DNA of 64,000 nucleotides from Bacteroidota bacterium (GTDB lineage: Bacteria; Bacteroidota; Bacteroidia; Cytophagales; Cyclobacteriaceae), in assembly GCA_018266395.1 (NCBI GenBank), contig JAFEAM010000003.1:124001-188000 (forward strand), in the 5' to 3' direction. A program made the position numbers and the translations under genes. Every line of letters starts with the position of its first letter. The first letter of the stretch is position 1. The notes under the pieces are model-generated. The model saw only the letters and a program-made list of their open reading frames with translations. It was not told the DNA's origin and did not search any database. Shown in pieces: positions 34,178 to 43,914 of the stretch.

Positions 34178-35470
34178 TTAATATCCTCCGCGGTACTTGT
34201 ATGTCTTGGCCACTTTGTCAATGGCTACCATATAGGCGGCAATGCGCATGGAAACCTTGTATTCAATAGCCACCCTGTAAACATTGTCAAAGGCGTCCTT
34301 CATGATCCTGTCCGAGCGACGGTTAACGCGATCTGCCGTCCACTTGTATCCGAGGCGATTCTGTACCCATTCGAAATAGGATACAGTCACGCCGCCTGCA
34401 TTGGCCAGAATATCTGGCACGACGCTGATACCCTTTTCATATATGATGTTATCTGCCTTGCTGGATGTAGGTCCGTTTGCACCTTCAATGATGAGTTTGG
34501 CCTGAATTTTTGAGGCATTATTTACGGTAATGACATCTTCAGTTGCCGCAGGAACCAGCACCTCAACAGGGAGCGTAAGAATGTCCGATCCAGGAATTTT
34601 CTCTGCTTCTTTAAAGCCATCCAGCATGCCTTTGTTTGCTTCGCGATACTGTACAGCCTTCTCAATATCAATGCCTTTCTCGTTATAATACGCACCAGAC
34701 AAGTCGCTGATGGCAACTACTTTGAGGCCACGCTCTGAGAGAAGGCGGGCGGCCCACATGCCCACGTTGCCGAATCCCTGTACTGCACAAGAAGCGTTAT
34801 AAGGATTAATCTTCAGCTTGCCCATGGCAGCAAGTGTAGAAACCATTACGCCACGACCGGTAGCTTCGGTTCTTCCCAGGGACCCTCCCAGTACAATTGG
34901 CTTGCCCGTTACAACAGCGTTTACTGTCATGCCTTGCGTGCGGGAGTATTCGTCCATAAGCCACGCCATCTCGCGTGGTCCTGTTCCCATATCCGGCGCG
35001 GGAATGTCCTTATCAGCTCCAAAGATGTCGATCATGGCCAACGTATAGGCGCGCATGAGTCGTTCAATCTCACCCGCCGACATTTCCCGTGGATTACAGT
35101 TGACTCCGCCCTTGGCTCCCCCATAAGGGATATCAACTACTGCGCACTTCCAGGTCATCCATGCTGCCAGTGCTTTCACTTCGTCAAGATTCACATGAGT
35201 ATCGAAGCGGATTCCACCCTTGGAAGGTCCTAGAATGGTGGAGTGGATAACCCGGTATCCCTCGAACACACGAATCGTCCCGTCATCCATCGTGACTGGC
35301 AGTGAAACTATGACCTGCCGTGCAGGACTCTTTAACACATTATAGACCTGCTCATCCAGACCCAGGATCTGGGAAGCAGTCTTAAATCGGGACATCATTG
35401 CTTCGAAAGGATTCTCCTTGTCAAGCAATGGAGCGGGTTCAATGTAGGCCATCTGATCTTTGGTTTTCAT
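34178..35470 (-). CDS. gdhA: Glu/Leu/Phe/Val dehydrogenase (glutamate dehydrogenase)
   Basis: 430 residues, NAD(P)-dependent interconversion of glutamate and 2-oxoglutarate plus ammonia. GPSKGGIRFDTHVNLDEVKALAAWMTWKC contains the substrate-binding lysine region, VDIPYGGAKGGV the catalytic lysine, and VQGFGNVGMWAARLL the dinucleotide-binding loop. An ATG seven codons in (MAYIEPAPL) could also be the start. Length fits the hexameric bacterial type. A -7 box 73 bases upstream on the minus strand and a terminator at 34089-34121 suggest a single-gene transcript. Confidence 0.96.
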   Translation of the reverse strand: MKTKDQMAYIEPAPLLDKENPFEAMMSRFKTASQILGLDEQVYNVLKSPARQVIVSLPVTMDDGTIRVFEGYRVIHSTILGPSKGGIRFDTHVNLDEVKALAAWMTWKCAVVDIPYGGAKGGVNCNPREMSAGEIERLMRAYTLAMIDIFGADKDIPAPDMGTGPREMAWLMDEYSRTQGMTVNAVVTGKPIVLGGSLGRTEATGRGVMVSTLAAMGKLKINPYNASCAVQGFGNVGMWAARLLSERGLKVVAISDLSGAYYNEKGIDIEKAVQYREANKGMLDGFKEAEKIPGSDILTLPVEVLVPAATEDVITVNNASKIQAKLIIEGANGPTSSKADNIIYEKGISVVPDILANAGGVTVSYFEWVQNRLGYKWTADRVNRRSDRIMKDAFDNVYRVAIEYKVSMRIAAYMVAIDKVAKTYKYRGGY

Positions 35471-35542
35471 TTTCTTGATGCCGGTTAATCAGTTGATAAC
35501 AAGTTCGATGATTGTAACTGAAATATCCAGCGAAAACGGTTG

Positions 35543-35550
35543 CAAAGATA
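35543..35550 (-). promoter_or_regulatory. Candidate -7 box (TATCTTTG) of glutamate dehydrogenase
   Basis: An exact TAnnTTTG match on the minus strand, 72 bases upstream of the start codon. The -33 region is not a clear TTG. Confidence 0.45.
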
Positions 35551-35693
35551 TATAAATACTTTCTTCAGGGGCTAACAGAAGTCAGTAAACGCGTCCAAAA
35601 TTAAACGTGGACATGCTGCTTTTTTGCAGTAGTTTATTATGTAATCAACGAGATCGCTTTAGATATCTTTTGACCTGTAATTGGATGCGGTCT

Positions 35694-36521
35694 TCAAAAG
35701 ATTTCGAGAAAGGCCACTATAAAGGGGGCAGAAATCAGCAGCCCATCAAATCGGTCGAGGAAGCCACCATGCCCCGGAAGGATACTTGCCGAATCCTTGA
35801 TTTCCATACTCCTTTTGAGCAGCGATTCAATCAGGTCACCATAGGTACCTCCGACTACTATGATGGCGCCGATCGAGAACCATTGCCATGGTGCGAGAAC
35901 GGTGAAATACTGACTCATCAGGTAGGAAAATGCGAGCGCCAGCACGGCGCCTCCGAAAGATCCTTCCCATGATTTCTTCGGAGAGATTCGTTCAAAGAGT
36001 TTTCTTTTACCAAAGAGGGTGCCGGCAACATATGCCCCGGTATCACTGGCCCAGAGAATGAATAAACAGCCAAAGATGATTTCGAAATTGTATCGGCCAT
36101 TCTCAAAAACTGCAATGTTCAGCAAGGCATAGGGTACGGCTGCATAGAATATTCCAAGGAAAGTGTAGGCGATGTTGGTAAAGGGTTTTCGCTCGAACTT
36201 CTTGTATAATTTGATCATGTATACGCAGGAAAGGAGCGGGAAAATCAGAAAGTAATATCGATAGGATATATCGCCATGTTCGATGAGAAACGACATGGTA
36301 AAAATGCTCATGCCGCAAATGAGGCCAAAGGTCTTTTGAATGAGCATTCCTTCGAGCCCCGCCAGCTGATAGAACTCACGCAACGTCATGAAACATATAA
36401 AGAAGAAGATCAGAAAATACGTCCATTCACTGTACACGATCGCAGTGACAATGATTGCAGCGCCGATCAGCGCAGTGATGATCCGCTGTGTCAGGTTACT
36501 ATAGCTGCGAATGGAATTCAT
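35694..36521 (-). CDS. cdsA: Phosphatidate cytidylyltransferase (CDP-diacylglycerol synthase)
   Basis: 275 residues with about eight membrane helices, making CDP-diacylglycerol from phosphatidate and CTP. The C-terminal family signature is complete: SPKKSWEGSFGG, then SxxKR-like SLLKRSMEIKDSASILPGHGGFLDRFDG. The start overlaps the 3' end of the CPBP protease gene by 23 bases, which suggests translational coupling. It feeds the phospholipid pathway that psd completes. Confidence 0.96.
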   Translation of the reverse strand: MNSIRSYSNLTQRIITALIGAAIIVTAIVYSEWTYFLIFFFICFMTLREFYQLAGLEGMLIQKTFGLICGMSIFTMSFLIEHGDISYRYYFLIFPLLSCVYMIKLYKKFERKPFTNIAYTFLGIFYAAVPYALLNIAVFENGRYNFEIIFGCLFILWASDTGAYVAGTLFGKRKLFERISPKKSWEGSFGGAVLALAFSYLMSQYFTVLAPWQWFSIGAIIVVGGTYGDLIESLLKRSMEIKDSASILPGHGGFLDRFDGLLISAPFIVAFLEIF

Positions 36522-37443
36522 GATCTGGTGAGGGGTCGCGTCGACTGTGATTTCTTATGAAGTACAGAAGACCTATTGTGAGTACTATGGATGGGATTAC
36601 CGCTTCAACCGGTGCCGCAGTGTTGCCCTCCACGTCGAACGCGATATTACCACGCTGGTAAAGATACAAACCGACCAACTGAAGGCCATTATTGAAGAAA
36701 TGTCCCAGGATAGCGAGCCAGAGATTTCCAGACCAATAGTAGAGATAGCCGAGAAATGCACCAATGAGAAGCCGGGGAACAAATCCAAAGAATTGGAAAT
36801 GAAAGGCGCTGAAGACAGCTGCTGCAATCCAGATACCTAAATGCGGATTCCGGAATGCCCGGACAAGCTCGGTCTGAAGCATTCCACGGAAAGCGATCTC
36901 TTCTCCAACTGCTGTGAGAGCGCCGACGACCAGGAGCGAGAATGCCAAATCAACTGGCGTCATGTTGTCGGTGATGACTTTGATGATTTCCTCAGCATTC
37001 TTTTCCATCTGCATAGCAAGCTCCTGAAAGCCCCTCATCCATTCCGGAAAGGTGATTGTTGCATTCCATTCTACAACCGGTGAAATCGAAACCGCCAGTC
37101 CCACTGTAGCGGCCAGAATGAGTAGCGAATAAAGTGCAATGTTCCTGGGTTGTTTGTTAAAGAAAATCCCCAAGTCTCTGTTCTCTGAGGTCTTGAGATA
37201 GAGCCAGGGAATAAGTATCAATCCGACCAAACTTCCGGCGGCCTGTGATAGTAGTATGGCATTGCGAAGTTCTGGATGTTCGGCGGGCTGAGACAAGGCA
37301 CTCATCAGGTCCCCATCAACCATAAGTGTAAGTATGATTACCGCAACAATCTGGCCTATCAGGCCAAAACCTATGATCAGCATGCCCAAAATCCTGAGGA
37401 AGGAAATGAATGGAGGGCGATCTGATAGCAGGTTGTCAGTCAT
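36499..37443 (-). CDS. CPBP-family intramembrane metalloprotease
   Basis: About 314 residues from the ATG at 37443; an upstream in-frame start at 37512 would overlap the presumed dusB promoter. It is a multi-helix membrane protein with the CAAX protease/bacteriocin-processing motifs: EEIAFRGMLQ (EExxxR), FxxxH in SAFHFQFFGF, and HFFNNGL in the last conserved helix. Substrate is unknown; some members process prenylated or secreted peptides. It overlaps cdsA by 23 bases and is divergent from dusB over 78 bases. Confidence 0.9.
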   Translation of the reverse strand: MTDNLLSDRPPFISFLRILGMLIIGFGLIGQIVAVIILTLMVDGDLMSALSQPAEHPELRNAILLSQAAGSLVGLILIPWLYLKTSENRDLGIFFNKQPRNIALYSLLILAATVGLAVSISPVVEWNATITFPEWMRGFQELAMQMEKNAEEIIKVITDNMTPVDLAFSLLVVGALTAVGEEIAFRGMLQTELVRAFRNPHLGIWIAAAVFSAFHFQFFGFVPRLLIGAFLGYLYYWSGNLWLAILGHFFNNGLQLVGLYLYQRGNIAFDVEGNTAAPVEAVIPSIVLTIGLLYFIRNHSRRDPSPDHEFHSQL

Positions 37444-37458
37444 ATGATCCTGATTGGC

Positions 37459-37466
37459 TATTTTTG
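37459..37466 (+). promoter_or_regulatory. Candidate -7 box (TATTTTTG) of dusB
   Basis: An exact TAnnTTTG match, 55 bases before the dusB start, with a TTG at 37433-37435 and a somewhat long 23-base spacer. Confidence 0.45.
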
Positions 37467-37521
37467 CGGGCAAATATGGTGAATTCCACGCGATTGGGCG
37501 TGAAAACGACATCGACCAAGG

Positions 37522-38523
37522 TTGGTAAAAATAGGAAACATATCATTGGGTGAATTCCCGCTGCTGCTTGCGCCAATGGAGGACGTAAGTGATCCCCCGT
37601 TCCGGGCTGTTTGCAAGGCAGGAGGGGCCGATCTCATGTATACCGAGTTCATATCTTCCGAAGGACTCATTCGTCAGGCTGCAAAAAGCAAACAGAAGCT
37701 GGACATTTTTGAGTATGAGCGTCCGATAGGCATTCAGCTCTTCGGTGGGGATGTCGACAACATGGTGGGATCGGCAGAAATCGCCACGGCTGCAGGTCCG
37801 GACTTGATTGACATTAACTATGGGTGCCCTGTAAAGGCAGTTGCGTGTCGGGGTGCAGGCGCTGCACTACTTCAGGATATTCCCAAGATGGTGCGGATGA
37901 CAGAAGCCATTGTCAAGAGTACGCATCTTCCTGTTACAGTCAAAACCCGCCTCGGATGGGACGAGCGCACCCGCAACGTGCCTGAAGTGGCGGAACGCCT
38001 GCAGGATATCGGAATTCAGGCACTTACTGTGCATGGCAGAACACGCGTACAGATGTACAAGGGTTCTGCAGACTGGACTCTGATTGCCGACATCAAGAAT
38101 AACCCCCGCATCCGGATTCCTGTTTTTGGGAATGGTGACATTGATTCACCACAGAAGGCATTGGAATATCGCAGCCGTTACGGGGTTGATGGAATCATGA
38201 TAGGAAGGGCGTCCATTGGCGCACCCTGGGTGTTCAGGGAAATCAAGCATTTCATGAGCACGGGTGAATTGTTGCCTGCACCTGATCTGGAGGAAAGGGT
38301 TTGCGTATGTCGTGATCATTTTGAGTTTTCCATTCGCTGGAAAGGTGATCGACTGGGTGTTTTTGAGATGCGCAGGCATTATGCCAATTATTTCAAAGGT
38401 CTTTCAGATTTTAAACCCTACCGCACCAGACTGGTTCAGGCTGATACTGCCCCGGAAGTTCATGCCATACTGGATGAAATCATGCACACGTACTCAAGCT
38501 CGCCTGTGTTAGCCCATGGCTGA
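37522..38523 (+). CDS. dusB: tRNA-dihydrouridine synthase (DusB type)
   Basis: 333 residues from a TTG; the product MVKIGNISLGEFPLLLAPMEDVSDPPFR is the normal family start, which supports the TTG. An FMN enzyme that reduces uridines in tRNA. The TIM-barrel motifs INYGCPVKAVACRGAGAAL (catalytic-cysteine region), VTVKTRLGW and VHGRTRVQMYKG are present, with the phosphate-binding GIMIGRASIGAPW. A helical C-terminal domain follows. It starts a plus-strand run of genes. Confidence 0.95.
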   Translation: MVKIGNISLGEFPLLLAPMEDVSDPPFRAVCKAGGADLMYTEFISSEGLIRQAAKSKQKLDIFEYERPIGIQLFGGDVDNMVGSAEIATAAGPDLIDINYGCPVKAVACRGAGAALLQDIPKMVRMTEAIVKSTHLPVTVKTRLGWDERTRNVPEVAERLQDIGIQALTVHGRTRVQMYKGSADWTLIADIKNNPRIRIPVFGNGDIDSPQKALEYRSRYGVDGIMIGRASIGAPWVFREIKHFMSTGELLPAPDLEERVCVCRDHFEFSIRWKGDRLGVFEMRRHYANYFKGLSDFKPYRTRLVQADTAPEVHAILDEIMHTYSSSPVLAHG

Positions 38524-38560
38524 CCACAGTCGGTTATAAAACCCGTACACTTTCAGGAGG

Positions 38561-39445
38561 ATGGAACAAAAGAACTCAGCGCTGTCAGTCATTCTTATGA
38601 TGGTGCTCGCATTAATATGGGGAACCTCATTTATCCTGATGAAGAAGGGGTTGGTGGCATTTGCTCCCGGACAGGTTGCTGCCATCAGGGTAACAGTGGC
38701 AGGACTGGTATTACTTCCGTTTGCCCTGATGACGTGGAGACAAATTACACCGCGCCATGCCTCCAAATTGTTTTTATCCGGAATGCTGGGTGTATTTATT
38801 CCCGCGTTCCTTTTTACCTCGGCCCAACAACATATTGACAGCTCAGTGGCCGGTATTCTGAACACACTTTCTCCTCTTTGGACGATGGTATTGGGTGCTG
38901 TTATCTACAGACAGGTCTTTACGAGGGCTTCTGTCATTGGCATTCTCATTGGACTTGCAGGCACTGTTGTTCTGATGCTTTCGCGTTCACAAGGACACCC
39001 ATTAAGTATCAATCTGTATGCGCTCCTCATTGTATTGGCGTGTGCGTTCTATGGATTGAACCTCAATTTTATCAAGTTCAATATTGCTGACCTCCGGTCC
39101 ATGACGATCACCAGTATCTCTGTGGTGTTGATTGCTCCGCTGGCGGCATTTTATCTTTTCGGATTCACTGACTTTACTTCCAGAATGCAAACCGACCCTG
39201 CTGCTCTGAAGTCATTCGGCTATGTCGCGTTGCTGGCGCTGATGAGTACTGCTGTGGCGGTTTCCATTTTCAATAAGCTGGTCAAGATCACGACGCCGCT
39301 TTTTGCCAGTACGGTTACGTATATCATGCCGGTTGTTTCTGTGATGTGGGGCGTACTTGATGGTGAAGTTCTCACCACTTCCCACTTCATTGGATTGGCT
39401 GCCATTCTTGGCGGCGTTTATCTTGCAAACCGGAAGTGGAGATGA
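38561..39445 (+). CDS. EamA/DMT-superfamily transporter
   Basis: 294 residues with ten predicted transmembrane helices in two EamA repeats. The first half carries ALIWGTSFILMKKGL and the second the related ITTPLFASTVTYIMPVVSVMWGVLDGE near the end, the usual repeat signatures. Such carriers export metabolites or amino acids; the substrate is unknown. It lies 37 bases after dusB and 17 bases before the FAD oxidoreductase, so all three may be on one transcript. Confidence 0.92.
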   Translation: MEQKNSALSVILMMVLALIWGTSFILMKKGLVAFAPGQVAAIRVTVAGLVLLPFALMTWRQITPRHASKLFLSGMLGVFIPAFLFTSAQQHIDSSVAGILNTLSPLWTMVLGAVIYRQVFTRASVIGILIGLAGTVVLMLSRSQGHPLSINLYALLIVLACAFYGLNLNFIKFNIADLRSMTITSISVVLIAPLAAFYLFGFTDFTSRMQTDPAALKSFGYVALLALMSTAVAVSIFNKLVKITTPLFASTVTYIMPVVSVMWGVLDGEVLTTSHFIGLAAILGGVYLANRKWR

Positions 39446-39462
39446 TCCGCTGATTGGAAAAA

Positions 39463-40527
39463 ATGGCCAGAAAGGTTGACTATATGATTGTCGGCCTCGG
39501 CTTGGCCGGGAGTGCCCTCGCATGGGAGCTGTTGCGACGCGGGAAATCATTGGTACTATGGGATGAGCCCGGCAACAACCAGGCCTCAATTGAAGCTGCG
39601 GGACTCTTCAACCCCGTTACCGGACGCGTGATGACTAAAACCTGGAAGGCTGAAGAGATATTTCCTGCGATGCATTCTTTTTATCTCGCCGCCGAGCAGT
39701 CACTTGGAGTCTCCTTTCTTCATCCTGTTCCGGTTTACCGACCCTTCATTTCAGCGGTTGAAAGAGACGACTATAGAGCGAAGTTCGAGAAGGGGGTACT
39801 TTCAGGTTTTATAAGTCAATTCTGTGATCAGCCTATGTGGAGAGACGAAGTCAGAAATGATTTCGGCGGAATTGAGATTGCCCATTCCGGATACCTGGAT
39901 GTCAGGACATGGATCGAGGCAGTAAGAACTTTGCTGAAGGAAAAGGAGTCCTATCGTGAGGAGCCCTTTGATGAGGCCGTTATTTCTGTGTCAGACTATG
40001 TGCAGTACAAAGACGTGATCGCTTCGACCTTGGTTTTCTGCAATGGACTGGCCGCAAGATCGAGCAGGTGGTTTCACTGGCTGCCCATCTCACCGTTAAA
40101 GGGAGAAACTTTGGACATCCATGTGGAAGGCAAATTGCAGAGGATTTATAATCGCGGCGTTTTCGCTGCCCCTTATGGACCTTCAGCATTCCGGGTGGGG
40201 TCAACCTATGTACATCAGCCATTTGTGTCCGGTCCCTCGGAAGAAGGAAGGCAGGAACTTACAGGCAAGTTGGAGCAGCTTCTCGTACAACCTTTTCATG
40301 TGATTCACCAAGGGTGGGGTATCAGGCCGACTTCCCGTGACCGCAGACCCATGCTTGGGAGTCATCCGGCAGACAAAAAAATTGTCATTTTCAATGGACT
40401 GGGAACTAAAGGTGTAAGTTTAGCACCTTATTTTGCTCGACAACTGAGTGACTGGCTGGAAGGCATTGCTCAGTTGTCTCCGGAGGTCAATATTTGCCGA
40501 TTCAAAGCGTTATATTCGGGTGATTGA
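39463..40527 (+). CDS. FAD-dependent oxidoreductase (D-amino-acid/glycine oxidase-like)
   Basis: 354 residues from the ATG at 39463; a TTG nine bases earlier is also in frame. The protein opens with the FAD dinucleotide loop VGLGLAGSALAWELLRRGKSLVLWDE and ends with FNGLGTKGVSLAPYFARQL, the DAO-family C-terminal FAD contact. It should oxidise an amine or amino acid in the cytoplasm; the substrate cannot be read. Some relatives act in tRNA modification (MnmC C-domain), but the N-terminal methyltransferase part is absent. The end is 10 bases before the next gene. Confidence 0.88.
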   Translation: MARKVDYMIVGLGLAGSALAWELLRRGKSLVLWDEPGNNQASIEAAGLFNPVTGRVMTKTWKAEEIFPAMHSFYLAAEQSLGVSFLHPVPVYRPFISAVERDDYRAKFEKGVLSGFISQFCDQPMWRDEVRNDFGGIEIAHSGYLDVRTWIEAVRTLLKEKESYREEPFDEAVISVSDYVQYKDVIASTLVFCNGLAARSSRWFHWLPISPLKGETLDIHVEGKLQRIYNRGVFAAPYGPSAFRVGSTYVHQPFVSGPSEEGRQELTGKLEQLLVQPFHVIHQGWGIRPTSRDRRPMLGSHPADKKIVIFNGLGTKGVSLAPYFARQLSDWLEGIAQLSPEVNICRFKALYSGD

Positions 40528-40537
40528 GTTGAAGTTT

Positions 40538-43500
40538 ATGTCGTTACGTCGCGTAGCCCATGCTACTGCAATTCTGATTCTGTGGCTGGGTGCGAATATT
40601 CCGGCGCTCGCACAGAAAGCGACAGAGACTTTTGGTAAAAACAGAATTCAATACCGCCAGTTCAACTGGCAATACATTAGTTCAGAAAGTTTCGATGTAT
40701 ACTACTACGATGAGCGTCGGAAGGTGGCAACAGAGGCCATTCAATATCTCGAAACTGAATTCGACAGGATTACTGACCTTATCGGGTACTCGCCTTATCT
40801 GAAGACCAAAGTCTTCCTCTACAATTCTGTTACCGACATGCAGCAGAGTAACATGGGGATCATGGGTCAGCAATTCAATCTGAACGGACAGACCGATTTC
40901 ATCAAGCCTTATGTTGAGATTGCGCATCCCGGCACGCTGGATGAATTCAAAGAAGAACTCGTGCTGAAAGTCTCAGATCTCATTGTCAATGAAATGATGT
41001 TCGGGGGCAGCCTGAAAGACATGTTTCAGAATGCTGTATTGCTGAATCTTCCTGATTGGTTTGTTGATGGCGCCTCCCTTTATGCCGCCAAGGGATGGAA
41101 TGCCGCAATGGATGACTATGTGAGACAGTTGGTGCAAAGCAAACGCATCAACAAGGCGCTAAGATTTTCAGGGCCTGAGGCGGCACTGGTGGGGCAATCC
41201 GTCTGGAATTACATAGTGGAACGCTACGGCAAGGGAAGCATGGGGAATATTCTCAACTACACCAGGGTGATTCGCAATGAACAGAAAAGCATGTATATCA
41301 CACTGGGAATAGGTTTCAAGCAATTCGTAACCGACTGGAAGAGATTCTATGGCGGTGAACAGGAAAAAGTCGCTCAAAGTTACGCAGCTCCGTCAGACAC
41401 CAACAGGTTCGGCCCCAGGCATCGCAAGACTTCTGTGTATACAACAGTTAAAATAAGTCCCGACGGTCAAAGTGTTGCATATGCCGAGAATGATCGTGGG
41501 AAATTTACTGTCAAGGTAAAGTCACTCCAGAATGGCCGCGAGACCACTATCCTTACTGGCGGTAATAAAGTGTTCCGTCAAACGGTGGACTATCGGATAC
41601 CATTACTGAGTTGGGCGGATTCTCATACGCTGGGTGTGATCGGAGTGAAGGATGGGGAATACATTTTTTGGTTATATGACCTGAGCACAAGGAGCAAACT
41701 TCCGCGAAAGCTGGAGAGGTTCAGCAATATCAGGAGCTTCGATTTTTCAGGAAACGGCAGGCTGGCGGTCATGAGCGCCGACATGGGGGGACAAAATGAC
41801 CTGTACTTGATCAGCAGCCGCAGGGATCGCACAAGAAAATTGACAAATGATGTCTTCGATGATTTCGATCCGTCATTCATCCCAAATACAAATACTGTTG
41901 TCTTCAGTTCCAATCGTACAACAGACACTTTAAATACCATTGTGAAGGACTACACCAAGATTCCCGCCAACTACAATCTGTTTTCCTACAATCTGGATAC
42001 GACCACCAATATTGCCAGACGGATCACCAATACATTAAGCAAGGACTATTTTCCAAAGGCGCTGGATGAGAGAAATGTCTTTTACCTGAGTGATCAGAGA
42101 GGCATTCTGAATCTCTTCCGTTATGATATTCAGACAGGCGTATATGCCCAAGTAACAAATTTTCCGTCCAGTATCAAGGAGTATGACATCAACTTCAGGA
42201 GTAAGGTGATGGCCATGGTGATGACCAAGGACCTAAAGGAAGATATTTTTCTGATGCGGAATTTTAACCTGGACCGCCAGTTGTTCACGCCACCTACACG
42301 CCGCAAGGAAGCCCAGCAAGCAAAGATCATTACTGAAAGAAGAAAGAAGGAGACCCGGCAGGGTGTGTCCATCAAACAGCTGATTAATGAACGTCTCCAG
42401 CAGAAGAAGGATACCGTTAAAAAGGAAGTTCGTCCGGACACAACCAAACTGAAGAAGCCCTTTCCTTCAGACACCACAAAAGTGAAGAAGGGTGAGGTCA
42501 ACACTGAAGATTATTCTTTTGATGAGCAACCTCCTGTCAAGAAGGACACCATTGTAGTCCCCAGGAAGGAAGAGAAGAATCTCAATACCGAAGATTACAA
42601 GTTTGAGGATGAGGCCGTGAAGACACAGAAGCCTTCCGAGACCTTTTTGAGTCGTTATATGAAGGCCCGGGATAACAGCCGCATCATGGGACCTTTCCCA
42701 TATGAGCCGAAATTCAGTTACGAGAACCTGTCCACCAATTTTGTTGTGGATCCGTTGCGCGGATTCAGCATCCGTATAGAGACACAAATGAATGACATTT
42801 TAGAAAACTTCAGGATCACCGGGGGCATTCAGACTGCTTTTGACTGGAAGAGCGGTGATGTGTATGCGGAGATGCAATACCTGAAGCACCGCATTGATTA
42901 CAGCGTTCGATTTGACCGGAAAGTAATCTTCTGGAGCCAGAACGATCAGCTGCAAAAATATTCCTGGCAAAAGATTGAGTTCGGTGCGTCACTTCCCATC
43001 AATGTCAGAATGCGGGTAGGACTAAAGCCGTTTGTCGGATTTACGCGCTTTGTAGACCGCGGTCCGGACCAGGCAGTTTCTCCCGGGCCGCCAACGTATC
43101 TGCCATCCAAAGAGCAATTCTATGGTGGTGTGAAGGCTGAATTTATTTATGACAATTCGGTAACCACCGGAATGAACATCATTGAAGGTACACGGGGTAA
43201 AGTCAGTTTTATTAGTTATGCTGGACTTGGCAACAAAGCCGCGAGCTTCTCGCAGATTTCTGCTGATATAAGGCACTATCAGAAAATTTATAAGGAGATT
43301 GTACTCGCACTCAGAGGATACACCGGCACGTTCTTTGGAAATGCACCAAAACAGTATGTGCTGGGGGGCACAGACAACTGGTTTGGTAACACCATAAACT
43401 ATGAAGGCGTAAAAAATCCGCTGTATGTCAAGTCGGGATATAACGACAACCTTCTCTTTGCCGAATTTGCAACCAATTTGCGCGGCTTCAATTATGCCAC

Positions 43501-43870
43501 CCTCTATGGCACCAGCGTAGCTATGGCAAGCGCGGAACTCCGGCTGCCATTGGTAAGAGCGCTGGCAGGCGGACCGGTTTCTTCAAATTTCTTCAGAAAC
43601 ATGCAGCTCACAGGCTTCTATGATATCGGTACCAGCTGGACGGGTACACCTCCCATAAACTCGCAGAATTCCCTGCGCACCACTGAGATCAAACAAGGCC
43701 CTTTCCAGATTGATTTGAAGCAATATCTTAACCCGTGGTTGTACAGCTATGGCTTCGGTTTCCGGAGCATGATGCTGGGTTATTATATGAAATTTGATCT
43801 TGCCTGGCCTGTAGAAAATTACAAAGTGCAGAGTCCGCGTTTCCTGGTTTCGGTAGGTTACGACTTCTGA
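40538..43870 (+). CDS. Large outer-membrane protein: peptidase-like N-domain, TolB-like propeller, C-terminal beta-barrel
   Basis: About 1110 residues from the ATG at 40538, which directly precedes a signal peptide (TAILILWLGANIPALAQ). Residues 30-280 resemble a peptidase-MA-like domain, but no HExxH is visible (the matching helix reads LKVSDLIVNEMMF). Residues about 290-600 have TolB/PD40 beta-propeller repeats such as ISPDGQSVAYAENDRGK, FDPSFIPNTNTVVFSSN. A Lys/Asp/Thr-rich linker with two NTEDY(S/K)F(D/E)(D/E) copies leads to a C-terminal region of alternating strands ending in Phe, typical of an outer-membrane barrel. Function is unknown; it may link periplasm to surface. Confidence 0.8.
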   Translation: MSLRRVAHATAILILWLGANIPALAQKATETFGKNRIQYRQFNWQYISSESFDVYYYDERRKVATEAIQYLETEFDRITDLIGYSPYLKTKVFLYNSVTDMQQSNMGIMGQQFNLNGQTDFIKPYVEIAHPGTLDEFKEELVLKVSDLIVNEMMFGGSLKDMFQNAVLLNLPDWFVDGASLYAAKGWNAAMDDYVRQLVQSKRINKALRFSGPEAALVGQSVWNYIVERYGKGSMGNILNYTRVIRNEQKSMYITLGIGFKQFVTDWKRFYGGEQEKVAQSYAAPSDTNRFGPRHRKTSVYTTVKISPDGQSVAYAENDRGKFTVKVKSLQNGRETTILTGGNKVFRQTVDYRIPLLSWADSHTLGVIGVKDGEYIFWLYDLSTRSKLPRKLERFSNIRSFDFSGNGRLAVMSADMGGQNDLYLISSRRDRTRKLTNDVFDDFDPSFIPNTNTVVFSSNRTTDTLNTIVKDYTKIPANYNLFSYNLDTTTNIARRITNTLSKDYFPKALDERNVFYLSDQRGILNLFRYDIQTGVYAQVTNFPSSIKEYDINFRSKVMAMVMTKDLKEDIFLMRNFNLDRQLFTPPTRRKEAQQAKIITERRKKETRQGVSIKQLINERLQQKKDTVKKEVRPDTTKLKKPFPSDTTKVKKGEVNTEDYSFDEQPPVKKDTIVVPRKEEKNLNTEDYKFEDEAVKTQKPSETFLSRYMKARDNSRIMGPFPYEPKFSYENLSTNFVVDPLRGFSIRIETQMNDILENFRITGGIQTAFDWKSGDVYAEMQYLKHRIDYSVRFDRKVIFWSQNDQLQKYSWQKIEFGASLPINVRMRVGLKPFVGFTRFVDRGPDQAVSPGPPTYLPSKEQFYGGVKAEFIYDNSVTTGMNIIEGTRGKVSFISYAGLGNKAASFSQISADIRHYQKIYKEIVLALRGYTGTFFGNAPKQYVLGGTDNWFGNTINYEGVKNPLYVKSGYNDNLLFAEFATNLRGFNYATLYGTSVAMASAELRLPLVRALAGGPVSSNFFRNMQLTGFYDIGTSWTGTPPINSQNSLRTTEIKQGPFQIDLKQYLNPWLYSYGFGFRSMMLGYYMKFDLAWPVENYKVQSPRFLVSVGYDF

Positions 43871-43914
43871 GCCACAGCCAATTCTTCTTACCTTGTGGTC
43901 TGAATCCTTCCAAT

